10,067 nt of DNA from DATHWB01 sp046565785 (GCA_046565785.1 JBKHXZ010000181.1:1-10067); one strand, 5' to 3'; numbered from the stretch's first letter, positions 1 through 5,335 are shown. The notes: a model not told the origin generated them from the sequence alone. Numbers and translations: made by a program.

Positions 1-128
1 CGGGGGATAATACGGAGATGTCGGTGGAGTTGATTACGCCGATTGCGATGGATGAGGGTCAGCGGTTCGCGATTCGTGAGGGTGGGCGGACGGTTGGTGC
101 TGGCCGCGTCACCAAGATCACCAAATAG
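1..128 (+). CDS. tuf: Elongation factor Tu, C-terminal end (5' truncated)
   Basis: The window opens inside this gene. Reading from base 3 gives 41 residues ending in GRTVGAGRVTKITK and a TAG stop. This is the end of the third beta-barrel domain of EF-Tu, including the conserved MPVEL-like (here MSVELITPIAM) and RFAIREGGRTVGAG segments. EF-Tu carries aminoacyl-tRNA to the ribosomal A site as a GTP complex. The GTPase domain lies outside the window and cannot be checked. Only 9 nt separate its stop from rpmG, so the two are probably co-transcribed. The tuf-rpmG-(tRNA-Trp)-secE-nusG order is common in bacteria. Confidence 0.95.
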   Translation, partial: GDNTEMSVELITPIAMDEGQRFAIREGGRTVGAGRVTKITK

Positions 129-137
129 GAACGAGAC

Positions 138-299
138 ATGCCAAGCGACAAGCGACCGCCGATCACGTTGGCTTGCGACGAGTGCAAACGTCGCAACTAC
201 GTGACCACCAAGAACAAGGCGAACACCCGGGATCGCCTGCAGTTGAAGAAGTACTGCAGGTGGTGCCGTACGCACACCTCGCACCGCGAGACGCGTTGA
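138..299 (+). CDS. rpmG: Large ribosomal subunit protein bL33, zinc-binding type
   Basis: The product has 53 residues, a normal length for bL33, a small protein near the E site of the 50S subunit. It has two CxxC pairs, C13-x2-C16 (CDEC) and C40-x2-C43 (CRWC), so it is the zinc-binding 'C+' paralogue rather than the cysteine-free form made under zinc limitation in some bacteria. The core ITLACDECKRRNYVTTKN and the end KYCRWCRTHTSHRETR are typical. The ATG is preceded by AGGA overlapping the tuf stop codon, 7 nt upstream. The gene follows tuf closely and is followed by a hairpin terminator, so it probably ends the tuf transcript. Confidence 0.95.
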   Translation: MPSDKRPPITLACDECKRRNYVTTKNKANTRDRLQLKKYCRWCRTHTSHRETR

Positions 300-305
300 A
301 CCAGG

Positions 306-334
306 AGAGCCCGGCCTGAGACAGGTCGGGCTCT
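306..334 (+). terminator. Hairpin terminator after rpmG
   Basis: AGAGCCCGGCCT (306-317) pairs with AGGTCGGGCTCT (323-334) through 12 pairs including one G-U, with a 5-nt loop (GAGAC). It begins 6 nt after the rpmG stop. Only a weak T-rich run (TCTCGT) follows, which is common for actinobacterial terminators. Confidence 0.75.
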
Positions 335-387
335 TCTCGTGGCGGTCGCACGGTTGCTGGAGTACTGTCCACAGCTCTGAATGCGGA

Positions 388-464
388 GTCAGGGGTCCGG
401 GAGCGAGGTCGGCGCGATGCTGGCCTCGCTCCTGACGCGTCCGGCTGTCGAGCTGTCAGGGAGG
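388..464 (+). promoter_or_regulatory. Structured leader with alternative pairing near the hydratase ribosome binding site
   Basis: GTCAG (388-392) plus GAGCGAGG (401-408) can pair with CCTCGCTC (424-431) plus CTGAC (432-436), giving 13 pairs around an 8-nt bulge and a 15-nt loop. The same CCTGAC segment (431-436) can instead pair with a second GTCAGG at 455-460. That copy overlaps the Shine-Dalgarno AGGGAGG (458-464), which lies 5 nt before the GTG start. The two pairings exclude each other, so the segment could expose or hide the ribosome site. The pairings are visible in the sequence; a regulatory role is inference. Confidence 0.35.
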
Positions 465-469
465 ACAAC

Positions 470-1264
470 GTGAGTATCGACCAACTGGAAGGCACCACCT
501 ACGGTCCGTTCCCGTATCGGACCGATCCGGAGAAGGTCGGCGAATACGCCCAGCTCGTCGGTGGGACGGGCGTTCCTCGGTCGTTGGCCGGTGCGTTGCT
601 CTTCGTCGTCACTCCGTATCTGCTCTCCGACGAACGGGCAGGTGAGGCGACCAGGTCGGTGATCCACGGTGACCAGAGCTTCGTCTGGCAGCGGACCATC
701 CCGCTAGGGGTCGAGTTGGCGGTGACGGGCACGGTGAGCCGCGTCCGCCAGCGTGGAGAGGTGTTCTTCACGAACTTCGACCTCGAAGTCACCGCGGGCG
801 GAGCCCCGATCCTCACCGGATCTTCCACGTTTCTCATGTCCGCCGGTTCGACTACCGGTGGATACGACGAGCGTCCCGAGCCGTCACCGACGTACGGTCA
901 TGCCGACACCGTCGACGGCAGTATCGGAGAGGAGCCGGCCAAGATGGGGAGGTTCGGCGCCTCCCGTCTGGATCTTGTCCGGTATGCCGGGGCGTCCCGG
1001 GACTGGAATCCGATCCATTGGGACCATCAGGCGGCCGTAACGGCCGGGCTGAGTGGAGTGGTCGTGCACGGGCTCTATCAGAGTGGATGGGTCACCGAAG
1101 CCGCCGTCCGGCTGGGCCTGGAGCCGTCGGCGGGCCGTTTCCGCTATCGGCGCCCGCTGCCTGCCGGCACCGAAGCGATCCTCACCGCCCAGCGCAAGGG
1201 AGACGGCACAGTCATGGAACTGGGCGACGCCGACGGGCCGTACCTCACCGCCACCTTCGAATGA
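470..1264 (+). CDS. MaoC-family double hot-dog hydratase/dehydratase (HadA-HadB-like fusion)
   Basis: The product has 264 residues and starts at GTG, with Shine-Dalgarno AGGGAGG 5 nt upstream. Residues about 8-125 resemble the MaoC-dehydratase N-terminal (FAS1-like/HadA) domain, including the HGDQSFVWQRTIPLG stretch at 67-81. Residues about 155-264 form a hydratase-2/HadB domain with the catalytic pattern D178-x4-H183 in RDWNPIHWD, followed by VVVHGL. Family members hydrate enoyl thioesters or dehydrate (3R)-hydroxyacyl thioesters. Here a structural and a catalytic hot-dog lie in one chain, whereas mycobacterial HadA and HadB are separate subunits. The position between rpmG and tRNA-Trp/secE matches mycobacterial hadABC, supporting orthology. 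The substrate (fatty acyl-ACP or acyl-CoA) is unknown, and mycolate synthesis is not implied. No predicted membrane segment or signal peptide is seen. Confidence 0.85.
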   Translation: MSIDQLEGTTYGPFPYRTDPEKVGEYAQLVGGTGVPRSLAGALLFVVTPYLLSDERAGEATRSVIHGDQSFVWQRTIPLGVELAVTGTVSRVRQRGEVFFTNFDLEVTAGGAPILTGSSTFLMSAGSTTGGYDERPEPSPTYGHADTVDGSIGEEPAKMGRFGASRLDLVRYAGASRDWNPIHWDHQAAVTAGLSGVVVHGLYQSGWVTEAAVRLGLEPSAGRFRYRRPLPAGTEAILTAQRKGDGTVMELGDADGPYLTATFE

Positions 1265-1369
1265 GACAGCCCGACCGGGAACTTCCGGGACCGACTACCA
1301 TCCTCGGTGCGGTGTTCGCTCCGTCGACTGCCGCCGCAACAGGGATTTTCCCCGGTCCGGGGTGCTCCG

Positions 1370-1375
1370 TATACT
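1370..1375 (+). promoter_or_regulatory. Likely -10 box of the tRNA-Trp/secE promoter
   Basis: TATACT matches the sigma-70/HrdB -10 consensus at five of six bases and stands out in GC-rich sequence. A start near 1382 would leave about 15 nt of leader before the tRNA. The -35 region (TTTTCC, around 1346-1351) is weak. It lies in the 132-nt gap between the hydratase stop and the tRNA. Confidence 0.6.
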
Positions 1376-1396
1376 GACGCGGCCCTACGCCCCCGT

Positions 1397-1474
1397 AGGG
1401 GTGTAGCTCGAACTGGTTAGAGCGCCGGACTCCAAATCCGGAGGTTGGGGGTTCGAGTCCCTCCACCCCTGCCA
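1397..1474 (+). tRNA. trnW: tRNA-Trp (anticodon CCA), 3' CCA encoded
   Basis: All arms fold. The acceptor AGGGGTG (1397-1403) pairs with CACCCCT (1464-1470). The D stem is GCTC/GAGC (1406-1409/1420-1423). The anticodon stem is CCGGA/TCCGG with loop CTCCAAA, giving anticodon CCA at 1432-1434. The T stem 1447-1451/1459-1463 encloses loop TTCGAGT. The discriminator is G1471 and CCA (1472-1474) is encoded. secE starts 39 nt later with no visible terminator between, so tRNA and mRNA probably share a transcript, as in mycobacterial trpT-secE-nusG. Confidence 0.97.
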
Positions 1475-1486
1475 AGTGAGAACCAC

Positions 1487-1501
1487 CGCGGCGAAGCCGC
1501 G
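1487..1501 (+). other. Stable small hairpin between tRNA-Trp and secE
   Basis: CGCGGC and GCCGCG (1487-1492/1496-1501) form 6 perfect pairs around a GAA loop, containing the GCGAAGC core known to make unusually stable mini-hairpins. It touches the first base of the secE Shine-Dalgarno GAGGA (1501-1505). It could mark the processing point between tRNA and mRNA or damp secE translation. Role not established. Confidence 0.45.
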
Positions 1502-1513
1502 AGGAAAAGAGCC

Positions 1514-1852
1514 ATGAACCGAGAAACACGCCGCATGATCGAACGTGAAGAGCGGCTGCAGAAGAACAAGGAAAAGGGTGAACCCAAAGGCGCTGCGGCC
1601 CGGGCGGCTGCCCGCGCCAGTGCGGCCTCTCCCACCGCAGAGAAGAAGCCCTTCTTCCGGCGTATCGCCGACTACCTGCACGAAGTGCGGGTGGAGATGC
1701 GCAAGGTGTCATGGCCGACCGGCGAGCAGATGGTGGTGTTCACCGCTGTCACCCTGATCACCAGCATCGCCCTCACGCTCCTCGTCTTCGGTCTCGACTT
1801 CGGTCTGAAAAACGTCGTGCTCTGGATCATCGAGGGAGGCATCAGTGGCTGA
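1514..1852 (+). CDS. secE: Preprotein translocase subunit SecE
   Basis: The product has 112 residues. SecE is the small clamp-like subunit of the SecYEG channel in the inner membrane. The diagnostic amphipathic segment and hinge, RIADYLHEVRVEMRKVSWPT, is at about 50-69, followed by one membrane helix at about 73-95 (VVFTAVTLITSIALTLLVF). The first 45 residues are charged and Ala/Lys-rich, a typical actinobacterial cytoplasmic extension. I chose the ATG at 1514 because GAGGA lies 8 nt upstream. A longer in-frame reading would start inside tRNA-Trp and is not credible. The stop overlaps the nusG start by 8 nt, implying translational coupling. Confidence 0.95.
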   Translation: MNRETRRMIEREERLQKNKEKGEPKGAAARAAARASAASPTAEKKPFFRRIADYLHEVRVEMRKVSWPTGEQMVVFTAVTLITSIALTLLVFGLDFGLKNVVLWIIEGGISG

Positions 1853-2465
1853 AGAAGCAGTCTCCACCGAGACCGAGGACATCCTCGAAGAGGCGACGCC
1901 CGAACCGGTCAAGCCGGCCAGTCCCTACGACCTGCCCGGCGACTGGTACGTCATCCACTCGTACTCCGGGTACGAGAACAAGGTGAAGGTCAACCTCGAG
2001 ACCCGCACCAAGTCGATGCACATGGAAGACCGCATCTTCGACGTCCAGATTCCGATGGAAGACGTCGTCGAGATCAAGAACGGCAAGAAGGTCACCGTCA
2101 AGAAGAAGGTCTTCCCCGGCTACATCCTCGTGCGGATGCGGCTCGACGACGACTCGTGGTACACGGTTCGCAACACCCCTGGTGTGACCGGGTTCGTCGG
2201 CGGATCCAACACCCCGACCCCGCTTTCCCGTCGGGAAGTGGAACGGTTCCTGGGTGTCGAGAAGGAAGAAGAGAAGCCCAAGCCGCGCTTCAAGCCCGCA
2301 TTCGACATCAACGACATGGTTCGGGTCGTCTCCGGGCCGTTCGCAGATTTCAACGGCCGGATCGAGGACATCGACCTCGACCAGTCGAAAGTCACCGTGC
2401 TCGTCAACATCTTCGGACGGGACACGCCGGTGGAACTCGGATTCGAGGACATCCAGCGGGGCTGA
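1845..2465 (+). CDS. nusG: Transcription termination/antitermination factor NusG
   Basis: The product has 206 residues. NusG binds the RNA polymerase clamp, modulates pausing and links polymerase to Rho or to the leading ribosome. After an acidic N-terminal tail (1-30) comes the NGN domain (about 33-137), with WYVIHSYSGYENKVKVNLE at its start and VFPGYILVRM at 89-98. An acidic/proline linker (138-148) leads to the KOW domain (about 152-206: DMVRVVSGPFADFNGRIEDI). The start is GTG at 1845, with GAGGGAGG 5 nt upstream inside secE. The gene overlaps secE by 8 nt and lies 43 nt before rplK, in the standard order. Confidence 0.96.
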   Translation: MAEEAVSTETEDILEEATPEPVKPASPYDLPGDWYVIHSYSGYENKVKVNLETRTKSMHMEDRIFDVQIPMEDVVEIKNGKKVTVKKKVFPGYILVRMRLDDDSWYTVRNTPGVTGFVGGSNTPTPLSRREVERFLGVEKEEEKPKPRFKPAFDINDMVRVVSGPFADFNGRIEDIDLDQSKVTVLVNIFGRDTPVELGFEDIQRG

Positions 2466-2508
2466 CGGCTGTCGGCACCGCATTCGAGAACGAACAGGAC
2501 TGAAAACA

Positions 2509-2937
2509 ATGGGTAGAAGAAGACTTGCTGCTGTCGTCAAGATGCAGCTCCCGGCCGGACAGGCCACCCCCGCACCGCCGGTGGGTACCGCCCTTGGCCC
2601 GCACGGTGTCAACCTGATGGACTTCGTCAAGGCGTACAACGACGCAACCGCCAACCAGCGTGGCCAGATCATCCCGGTGGAGATCTCGATCTTCGAAGAT
2701 CGGAGCTTCGACTTCGTCCTCAAGACTCCGCCTGCAGCCGCACTCCTGCGTCAGGCCGCCAAAGTCGACAAGGGCTCGTCGGTGCCCAACAAGGAAAAGG
2801 TCGGCAAGGTGACACGGGATCAGGTGCGCGAGATCGCCGAGATCAAGATGCCCGACCTCAATGCCGTCGACATCGACGGCGCCATGAAAATCGTCGAGGG
2901 GACAGCCCGCTCCATGGGCATCCTCGTCGAAGGCTGA
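2509..2937 (+). CDS. rplK: Large ribosomal subunit protein uL11
   Basis: The product has 142 residues, the family's usual length. uL11 binds the GTPase-associated centre of 23S rRNA at the stalk base and is needed for factor-dependent GTPase activity and stringent-factor activation. The N-terminal domain carries the proline-rich thiostrepton-region motif PAGQATPAPPVG (15-26) and LGPHGVNLMDFVKAYN. The C-terminal RNA-binding domain (about 72-142) has TPPAAALLRQAAKVDKGS and KVGKVTRDQVREIAEIK. The ATG at 2509 fits the family N-terminus; upstream in-frame codons run into nusG sequence. AGGA lies 9 nt upstream, a modest ribosome site. The gene is presumably co-transcribed with nusG and rplA. Confidence 0.96.
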   Translation: MGRRRLAAVVKMQLPAGQATPAPPVGTALGPHGVNLMDFVKAYNDATANQRGQIIPVEISIFEDRSFDFVLKTPPAAALLRQAAKVDKGSSVPNKEKVGKVTRDQVREIAEIKMPDLNAVDIDGAMKIVEGTARSMGILVEG

Positions 2938-2961
2938 GAACAGCCCGACCCAAACAAACGA

Positions 2962-2995
2962 GTGGGAGGCGGGGACCACCCGCCGTCCGAACCAC
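2962..2995 (+). promoter_or_regulatory. Candidate L1-binding autoregulatory site before rplA
   Basis: GTGG (2962-2965) pairs with CCAC (2992-2995), and GGCGGG (2968-2973) pairs with CCCGCC (2979-2984) around a 5-nt loop. The two helices are joined by an asymmetric internal loop: GA (2966-2967) on the 5' side and 7 nt, GTCCGAA (2985-2991), on the 3' side. Ribosomal protein L1 recognises two short helices joined by such an asymmetric loop, in 23S rRNA and in its own mRNA. The outer strand directly abuts the rplA Shine-Dalgarno AGGAGGT (2996-3002), so bound L1 would block initiation. The structure is visible; the function is inferred from the known L1 targets. Confidence 0.6.
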
Positions 2996-3010
2996 AGGAG
3001 GTAGACCGCC

Positions 3011-3721
3011 ATGAGCGGCAAGCGATACGCAAACGCGGCCCGGAGCTACGACAAGCACGCCGCCTATCCCGCCCAGCAGGCGCTGGAACTGGTCAAGTCC
3101 CTGGCCACCGCCAAATTCGACGAGACGGTCGACGCGGTGTTCCGTCTGGGGATCGACCCCCGCAAGGCCGACCAACTGGTGCGTGGCACCGTCGCCCTGC
3201 CCCACGGGACCGGCAAGGAAGTACGAGTGGCGGTGTTCGCCCCCGCCGACCGCCATGCGGAAGCCACTGCGGCTGGAGCCGACCTGGTCGGTGACAAGAG
3301 CCTGGTGGAGGAACTCGCCGCAGGACGGGCCCTCGACTTCGACCTTGTGATCGCCACCCCCGACATGATGGCGGAGGTCGGAAAGCTCGGCCGGGTGCTC
3401 GGACCCCGTGGTCTGATGCCGAACCCCAAGGCGGGGACCGTCACCCCGGACGTCGGCAAGGCCGTCTCCGAGTTCAAGGCGGGCAAACTCGAATACCGCA
3501 ACGACCGCTACGGCAACGTACATGTGCCGATCGGCAAAGCCTCGTTCGAGGTCGATCAGCTGGTTGGCAACTTCGCCGCCCTGGCCGGTGAGCTGTGGCG
3601 GGCACGTCCCGCCGCTTCCAAGGGCCGTTTCGTCCGGGGCGTGTCGGTCAGCTCGACCATGGGTCCGTCGGTGAAGATCGACCCCGCCCAGATCGAAGAC
3701 CTTGCCAAGAAGGTCCGCTGA
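3011..3721 (+). CDS. rplA: Large ribosomal subunit protein uL1
   Basis: The product has 236 residues, a normal length. uL1 forms the mobile L1 stalk that helps deacylated tRNA leave the E site, and in many bacteria it represses its own operon. The family signature is in DLVIATPDMMAEVGKLGRVL (111-130) followed by GPRGLMPNPKAGTVTPDV (131-148). The N-terminal SGKRYANAARSYDKHAAYP is typical. The C-terminal half returns to domain I (SFEVDQLVGNFAAL, and SSTMGPSVKID near the end). The ATG is preceded by AGGAGGT with 8-nt spacing, the strongest ribosome site in this operon. A candidate L1 RNA site lies immediately upstream. Three hairpins follow the stop. Confidence 0.96.
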   Translation: MSGKRYANAARSYDKHAAYPAQQALELVKSLATAKFDETVDAVFRLGIDPRKADQLVRGTVALPHGTGKEVRVAVFAPADRHAEATAAGADLVGDKSLVEELAAGRALDFDLVIATPDMMAEVGKLGRVLGPRGLMPNPKAGTVTPDVGKAVSEFKAGKLEYRNDRYGNVHVPIGKASFEVDQLVGNFAALAGELWRARPAASKGRFVRGVSVSSTMGPSVKIDPAQIEDLAKKVR

Positions 3722-4087
3722 AGCCGTTGACCCCCAAGGGCGAAGCCCGTTGGGTGACCGAAGGGACGCGCGTAGCGGACCTTCGAGGGGGCTGTGAGCG
3801 GAGCTTCTGTCCCCGCAGGATGGAAAAAGAGAAAGTGAGGGGGCTCCCGGGTCCGGTCCTCGGGCGACGGCTGCCAGGTCTGCCGTAGCTACCGGATGGG
3901 GGTCGGGGAGGTAGGGATCTGTCCCGACCGACCTCATGCGCTGGTAGGCCCGTTTCGCGGTCCGGAGGTGGGCGGAGGCGGTTCGGTGTACCGCCCAGTT
4001 TCGTCCGGGAACCCCCTGACCGGTCTCCACTATCTCGCGCCAGGCGCCAGGTGTCCAGACAATTCCTGGCAGGTCGGCCGGTTCGAC
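3722..4087 (+). other. Non-coding first part of the rplA-rplJ interval
   Basis: No reading frame here resembles a protein; the open frames on both strands are arginine/proline-rich GC artefacts. The stretch holds a hairpin cluster (3733-3814), ACGGC/GCCGT (3867-3871/3882-3886), GGTCGGG/CCCGACC (3901-3907/3923-3929), a tandem GCGCCAG pair (4037-4050) and GCCAGG/CCTGGC (4046-4051/4065-4070). It ends at the probable rplJL promoter. Whether any of these structures has a function, beyond possibly ending the rplA transcript, is not visible. Confidence 0.6.
3733..3814 (+). terminator. Cluster of three hairpins after rplA (terminator, processing site or REP-like element)
   Basis: Hairpin 1 is CCCAAGGGC (3733-3741), loop GAA, and GCCC-G-TTGGG (3745-3754): 9 pairs with one bulged G. 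Hairpin 2 is CGAAGG/CCTTCG (3759-3764/3780-3785), then a GA/GA tandem mismatch, then CGC/GCG around GCGTA. Hairpin 3 is GGGGGC/GTCCCC (3787-3792/3809-3814) with inner AGC/GCT around GGA. They start 11 nt after the rplA stop and run back to back. There is no good U-tract, so simple intrinsic termination is uncertain. A dispersed palindromic repeat is an alternative. Confidence 0.45.
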
Positions 4088-4117
4088 TTGGCGACAACGG
4101 CCCGACGGCCGTATCCT
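4088..4117 (+). promoter_or_regulatory. Probable rplJL promoter
   Basis: TTGGCG (4088-4093), an 18-nt spacer and TATCCT (4112-4117) resemble a sigma-70 promoter. A start near 4124 would give a leader of about 157 nt before rplJ, matching the L10-leader-like structure downstream. This is the best candidate I found in the interval; it rests on sequence match only. Confidence 0.5.
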
Positions 4118-4147
4118 CCCTGTCGCAACTCCAATAGTTCTCCTCGG

Positions 4148-4261
4148 CCCAAGACCGGTTGGTGCGTTTCGCCGAAGGGTCCCGTCCTCACGGACAGGTC
4201 CGCCACCGCAGGTCGGCTCCTCGATGAGCCTCCCGTGTCGCGCACGCCGGGGGGCCGTTTT
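4148..4261 (+). ncRNA. L10 (rplJ) leader-like RNA with possible attenuator
   Basis: CCCAAGACC (4148-4156) and GCAGGTC (4208-4214) resemble the conserved flanks of the L10 leader, where the L10-(L12)4 complex binds. GACC (4153-4156) pairs with GGTC (4211-4214), and GGTG (4161-4164) with CACC (4204-4207), separated by an internal loop as expected of the kinked stem. An inner GTCC/GGAC hairpin is at 4184-4195. Downstream, GGCTC/GAGCC (4215-4230) competes with CGGCTCC (4214-4220) pairing GGGGCCG (4251-4257), and the latter is followed by TTTT (4258-4261). This looks like an antiterminator/terminator pair 20 nt before rplJ. Established: L10 leaders are widespread, and in Bacillus subtilis the mechanism is transcription termination. 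Inferred: that it works so here. Confidence 0.55.
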
Positions 4262-4280
4262 CATGTGAAGGAGGAGCTGA

Positions 4281-4874
4281 ATGCCGAGACCTGAAAAGGT
4301 CCAGGCGGTTGCTGAAATCAAGGAGCGGATCGAGTCGGCGCAGGCCGTCTTCGTGACCGAGTTCCGCGGGCTCAGCGTGACGCAGTTGCAGAAGCTGCGG
4401 GCGTCACTGCGTGATGCTGGTGCGGAGTACAAGGTCGTGAAGATGACCCTGGCCCGTCGGGCGACCGACGAGCTCGAGATCGAAGGCATCGACGAGCATC
4501 TCGTCGGTCCGACCGCTCTCGCGTTCGCCAACACCGACCCCGTGGCTGCCGCCAAGGCGCTGCGCGAGGTGGGTGACGGCAACGAGAAGTTCGTCATCAA
4601 GGCGGGAATCCTGTCGGGGGCGGTCATCGGACCGGACCAGATCAAGAAGCTCGCTGCGATCGAACCGCGCGAAGTGCTCCTGGCGAAGATCGCCGGAGCT
4701 GCGAAGGCCCCGCTCTACAAGAGCGCAGGGATGTTCGCATCGTTCACTCGCAACGCCGCAACGATGATGTCGCAACTGCTCGAGAAGAAGGAGTCGGGGG
4801 AGTTCGTTCCGGCTGGCGCAGCCCAGACCGACGACGCCCCCGCCGAACCGGCCGCCGTGGCCGAGGAGGAATGA
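4281..4874 (+). CDS. rplJ: Large ribosomal subunit protein uL10
   Basis: The product has 197 residues. uL10 anchors L7/L12 dimers to form the stalk that recruits translation factors. The N-terminal RNA-binding domain (about 1-135) has VFVTEFRGLSVTQLQKLR (23-40) and YKVVKMTLARRA (50-61), with HLVGPTALAF at 73-82. The C-terminal helix that binds L12 dimers falls at about 138-170 (APLYKSAGMFASFTRN). The last 25 residues are an Ala/Asp/Glu-rich tail (AEPAAVAEEE), longer than in E. coli (165 aa) and common in actinobacteria. The ATG at 4281 has AAGGAGG 6 nt upstream. The gene has its own leader and probable promoter and ends 4 nt before rplL. Confidence 0.96.
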   Translation: MPRPEKVQAVAEIKERIESAQAVFVTEFRGLSVTQLQKLRASLRDAGAEYKVVKMTLARRATDELEIEGIDEHLVGPTALAFANTDPVAAAKALREVGDGNEKFVIKAGILSGAVIGPDQIKKLAAIEPREVLLAKIAGAAKAPLYKSAGMFASFTRNAATMMSQLLEKKESGEFVPAGAAQTDDAPAEPAAVAEEE

Positions 4875-4878
4875 ACCA

Positions 4879-5271
4879 ATGGCAAAGATGGGAACTGACG
4901 AACTGCTTTCGGTGTTCGAGGAGATGACCGTCCTCGAATTGAAGGAGTTCCTCGACGCGTTCGAAGAGCGCTTCGATGTGACGGCTGCTGCTCCGATGGC
5001 CGTGGCTGCCGCTCCGGCCGCCGGTGGCGATGCGGGCGCTGCTGCCGCCGCCGAGGAACAGGATGAGTTCGACGTCATCCTGACCAGCGCGGGCGCCGAG
5101 AAGATCAAGGTCATCAAGGAGGTTCGGGCGATCACCAGCCTCGGGCTGAAGGAGGCCAAGGATCTCGTCGACGGTGCACCCAAGCCGGTGCTGGAAGGCG
5201 TCGACAAGGATGTCGCCGAGAAGGCCAAGGCTCAGCTCGAAGCCGCCGGCGCTTCCGTCGAGGTCAAGTGA
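4879..5271 (+). CDS. rplL: Large ribosomal subunit protein bL12 (L7/L12)
   Basis: The product has 130 residues. bL12 dimers on L10 form the flexible stalk that activates EF-Tu and EF-G GTP hydrolysis. The dimerisation domain is residues 1-33 (TDELLSVFEEMTVLELKEFL), followed by an Ala-rich hinge (35-60) and the globular factor-binding domain (62-130), with FDVILTSAGAEKIKVIKEVR and the conserved LGLKEAKDLVDGAPKPV. The Shine-Dalgarno GAGGAGGA lies inside the end of rplJ, about 9 nt before ATG, so translation is probably coupled. A strong terminator follows. rpoB, the usual next gene, is absent here. Confidence 0.97.
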   Translation: MAKMGTDELLSVFEEMTVLELKEFLDAFEERFDVTAAAPMAVAAAPAAGGDAGAAAAAEEQDEFDVILTSAGAEKIKVIKEVRAITSLGLKEAKDLVDGAPKPVLEGVDKDVAEKAKAQLEAAGASVEVK

Positions 5272-5291
5272 CCTGAACAGGTCCAGGACGT

Positions 5292-5325
5292 GGAAGGGGC
5301 CCCGGAGTAGTCCGGGGCCCCTTCC
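5292..5325 (+). terminator. Strong terminator between convergent rplL and the aminopeptidase gene
   Basis: GGAAGGGGCCCCGGA (5292-5306) pairs perfectly with TCCGGGGCCCCTTCC (5311-5325) over 15 bp, with loop GTAG. CGTTCTT follows on the plus strand. It lies 20 nt after the rplL stop and 10 nt from the end of the minus-strand gene, so it may serve both directions, though the minus-strand side has no T-run. Confidence 0.9.
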
Positions 5326-5335
5326 CGTTCTTCGG

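Noticed and set aside
354..382. Possible promoter TTGCTG ... CTGAAT for the hydratase gene
   Set aside because: The -10 matches consensus at only three of six bases, and no better box with a suitable -35 was found. A promoter is likely in 335-450 but I cannot place it.
1445..1513. 23-codon N-terminal extension of SecE
   Set aside because: It would start within tRNA-Trp. The ATG at 1514 has a ribosome site and the expected N-terminus.
1842..2723. Minus-strand 293-codon frame over nusG and rplK
   Set aside because: It is antisense to two conserved genes and has no domain.
4037..4050. Tandem GCGCCAG repeat
   Set aside because: Two copies of a GC-rich heptamer are expected by chance; there is no array or CRISPR-like spacing.
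3896..4294. 132-codon plus-strand frame before rplJ
   Set aside because: It overlaps the L10-like leader, has no ribosome site or family resemblance, and reads Arg/Pro/Gly-rich noise.
2858..4645. Minus-strand open frame of 595 codons across rplK-rplA-rplJ
   Set aside because: It lies antisense to well-conserved ribosomal genes, has no recognisable domain, and its composition is what GC-rich third positions give on the opposite strand.
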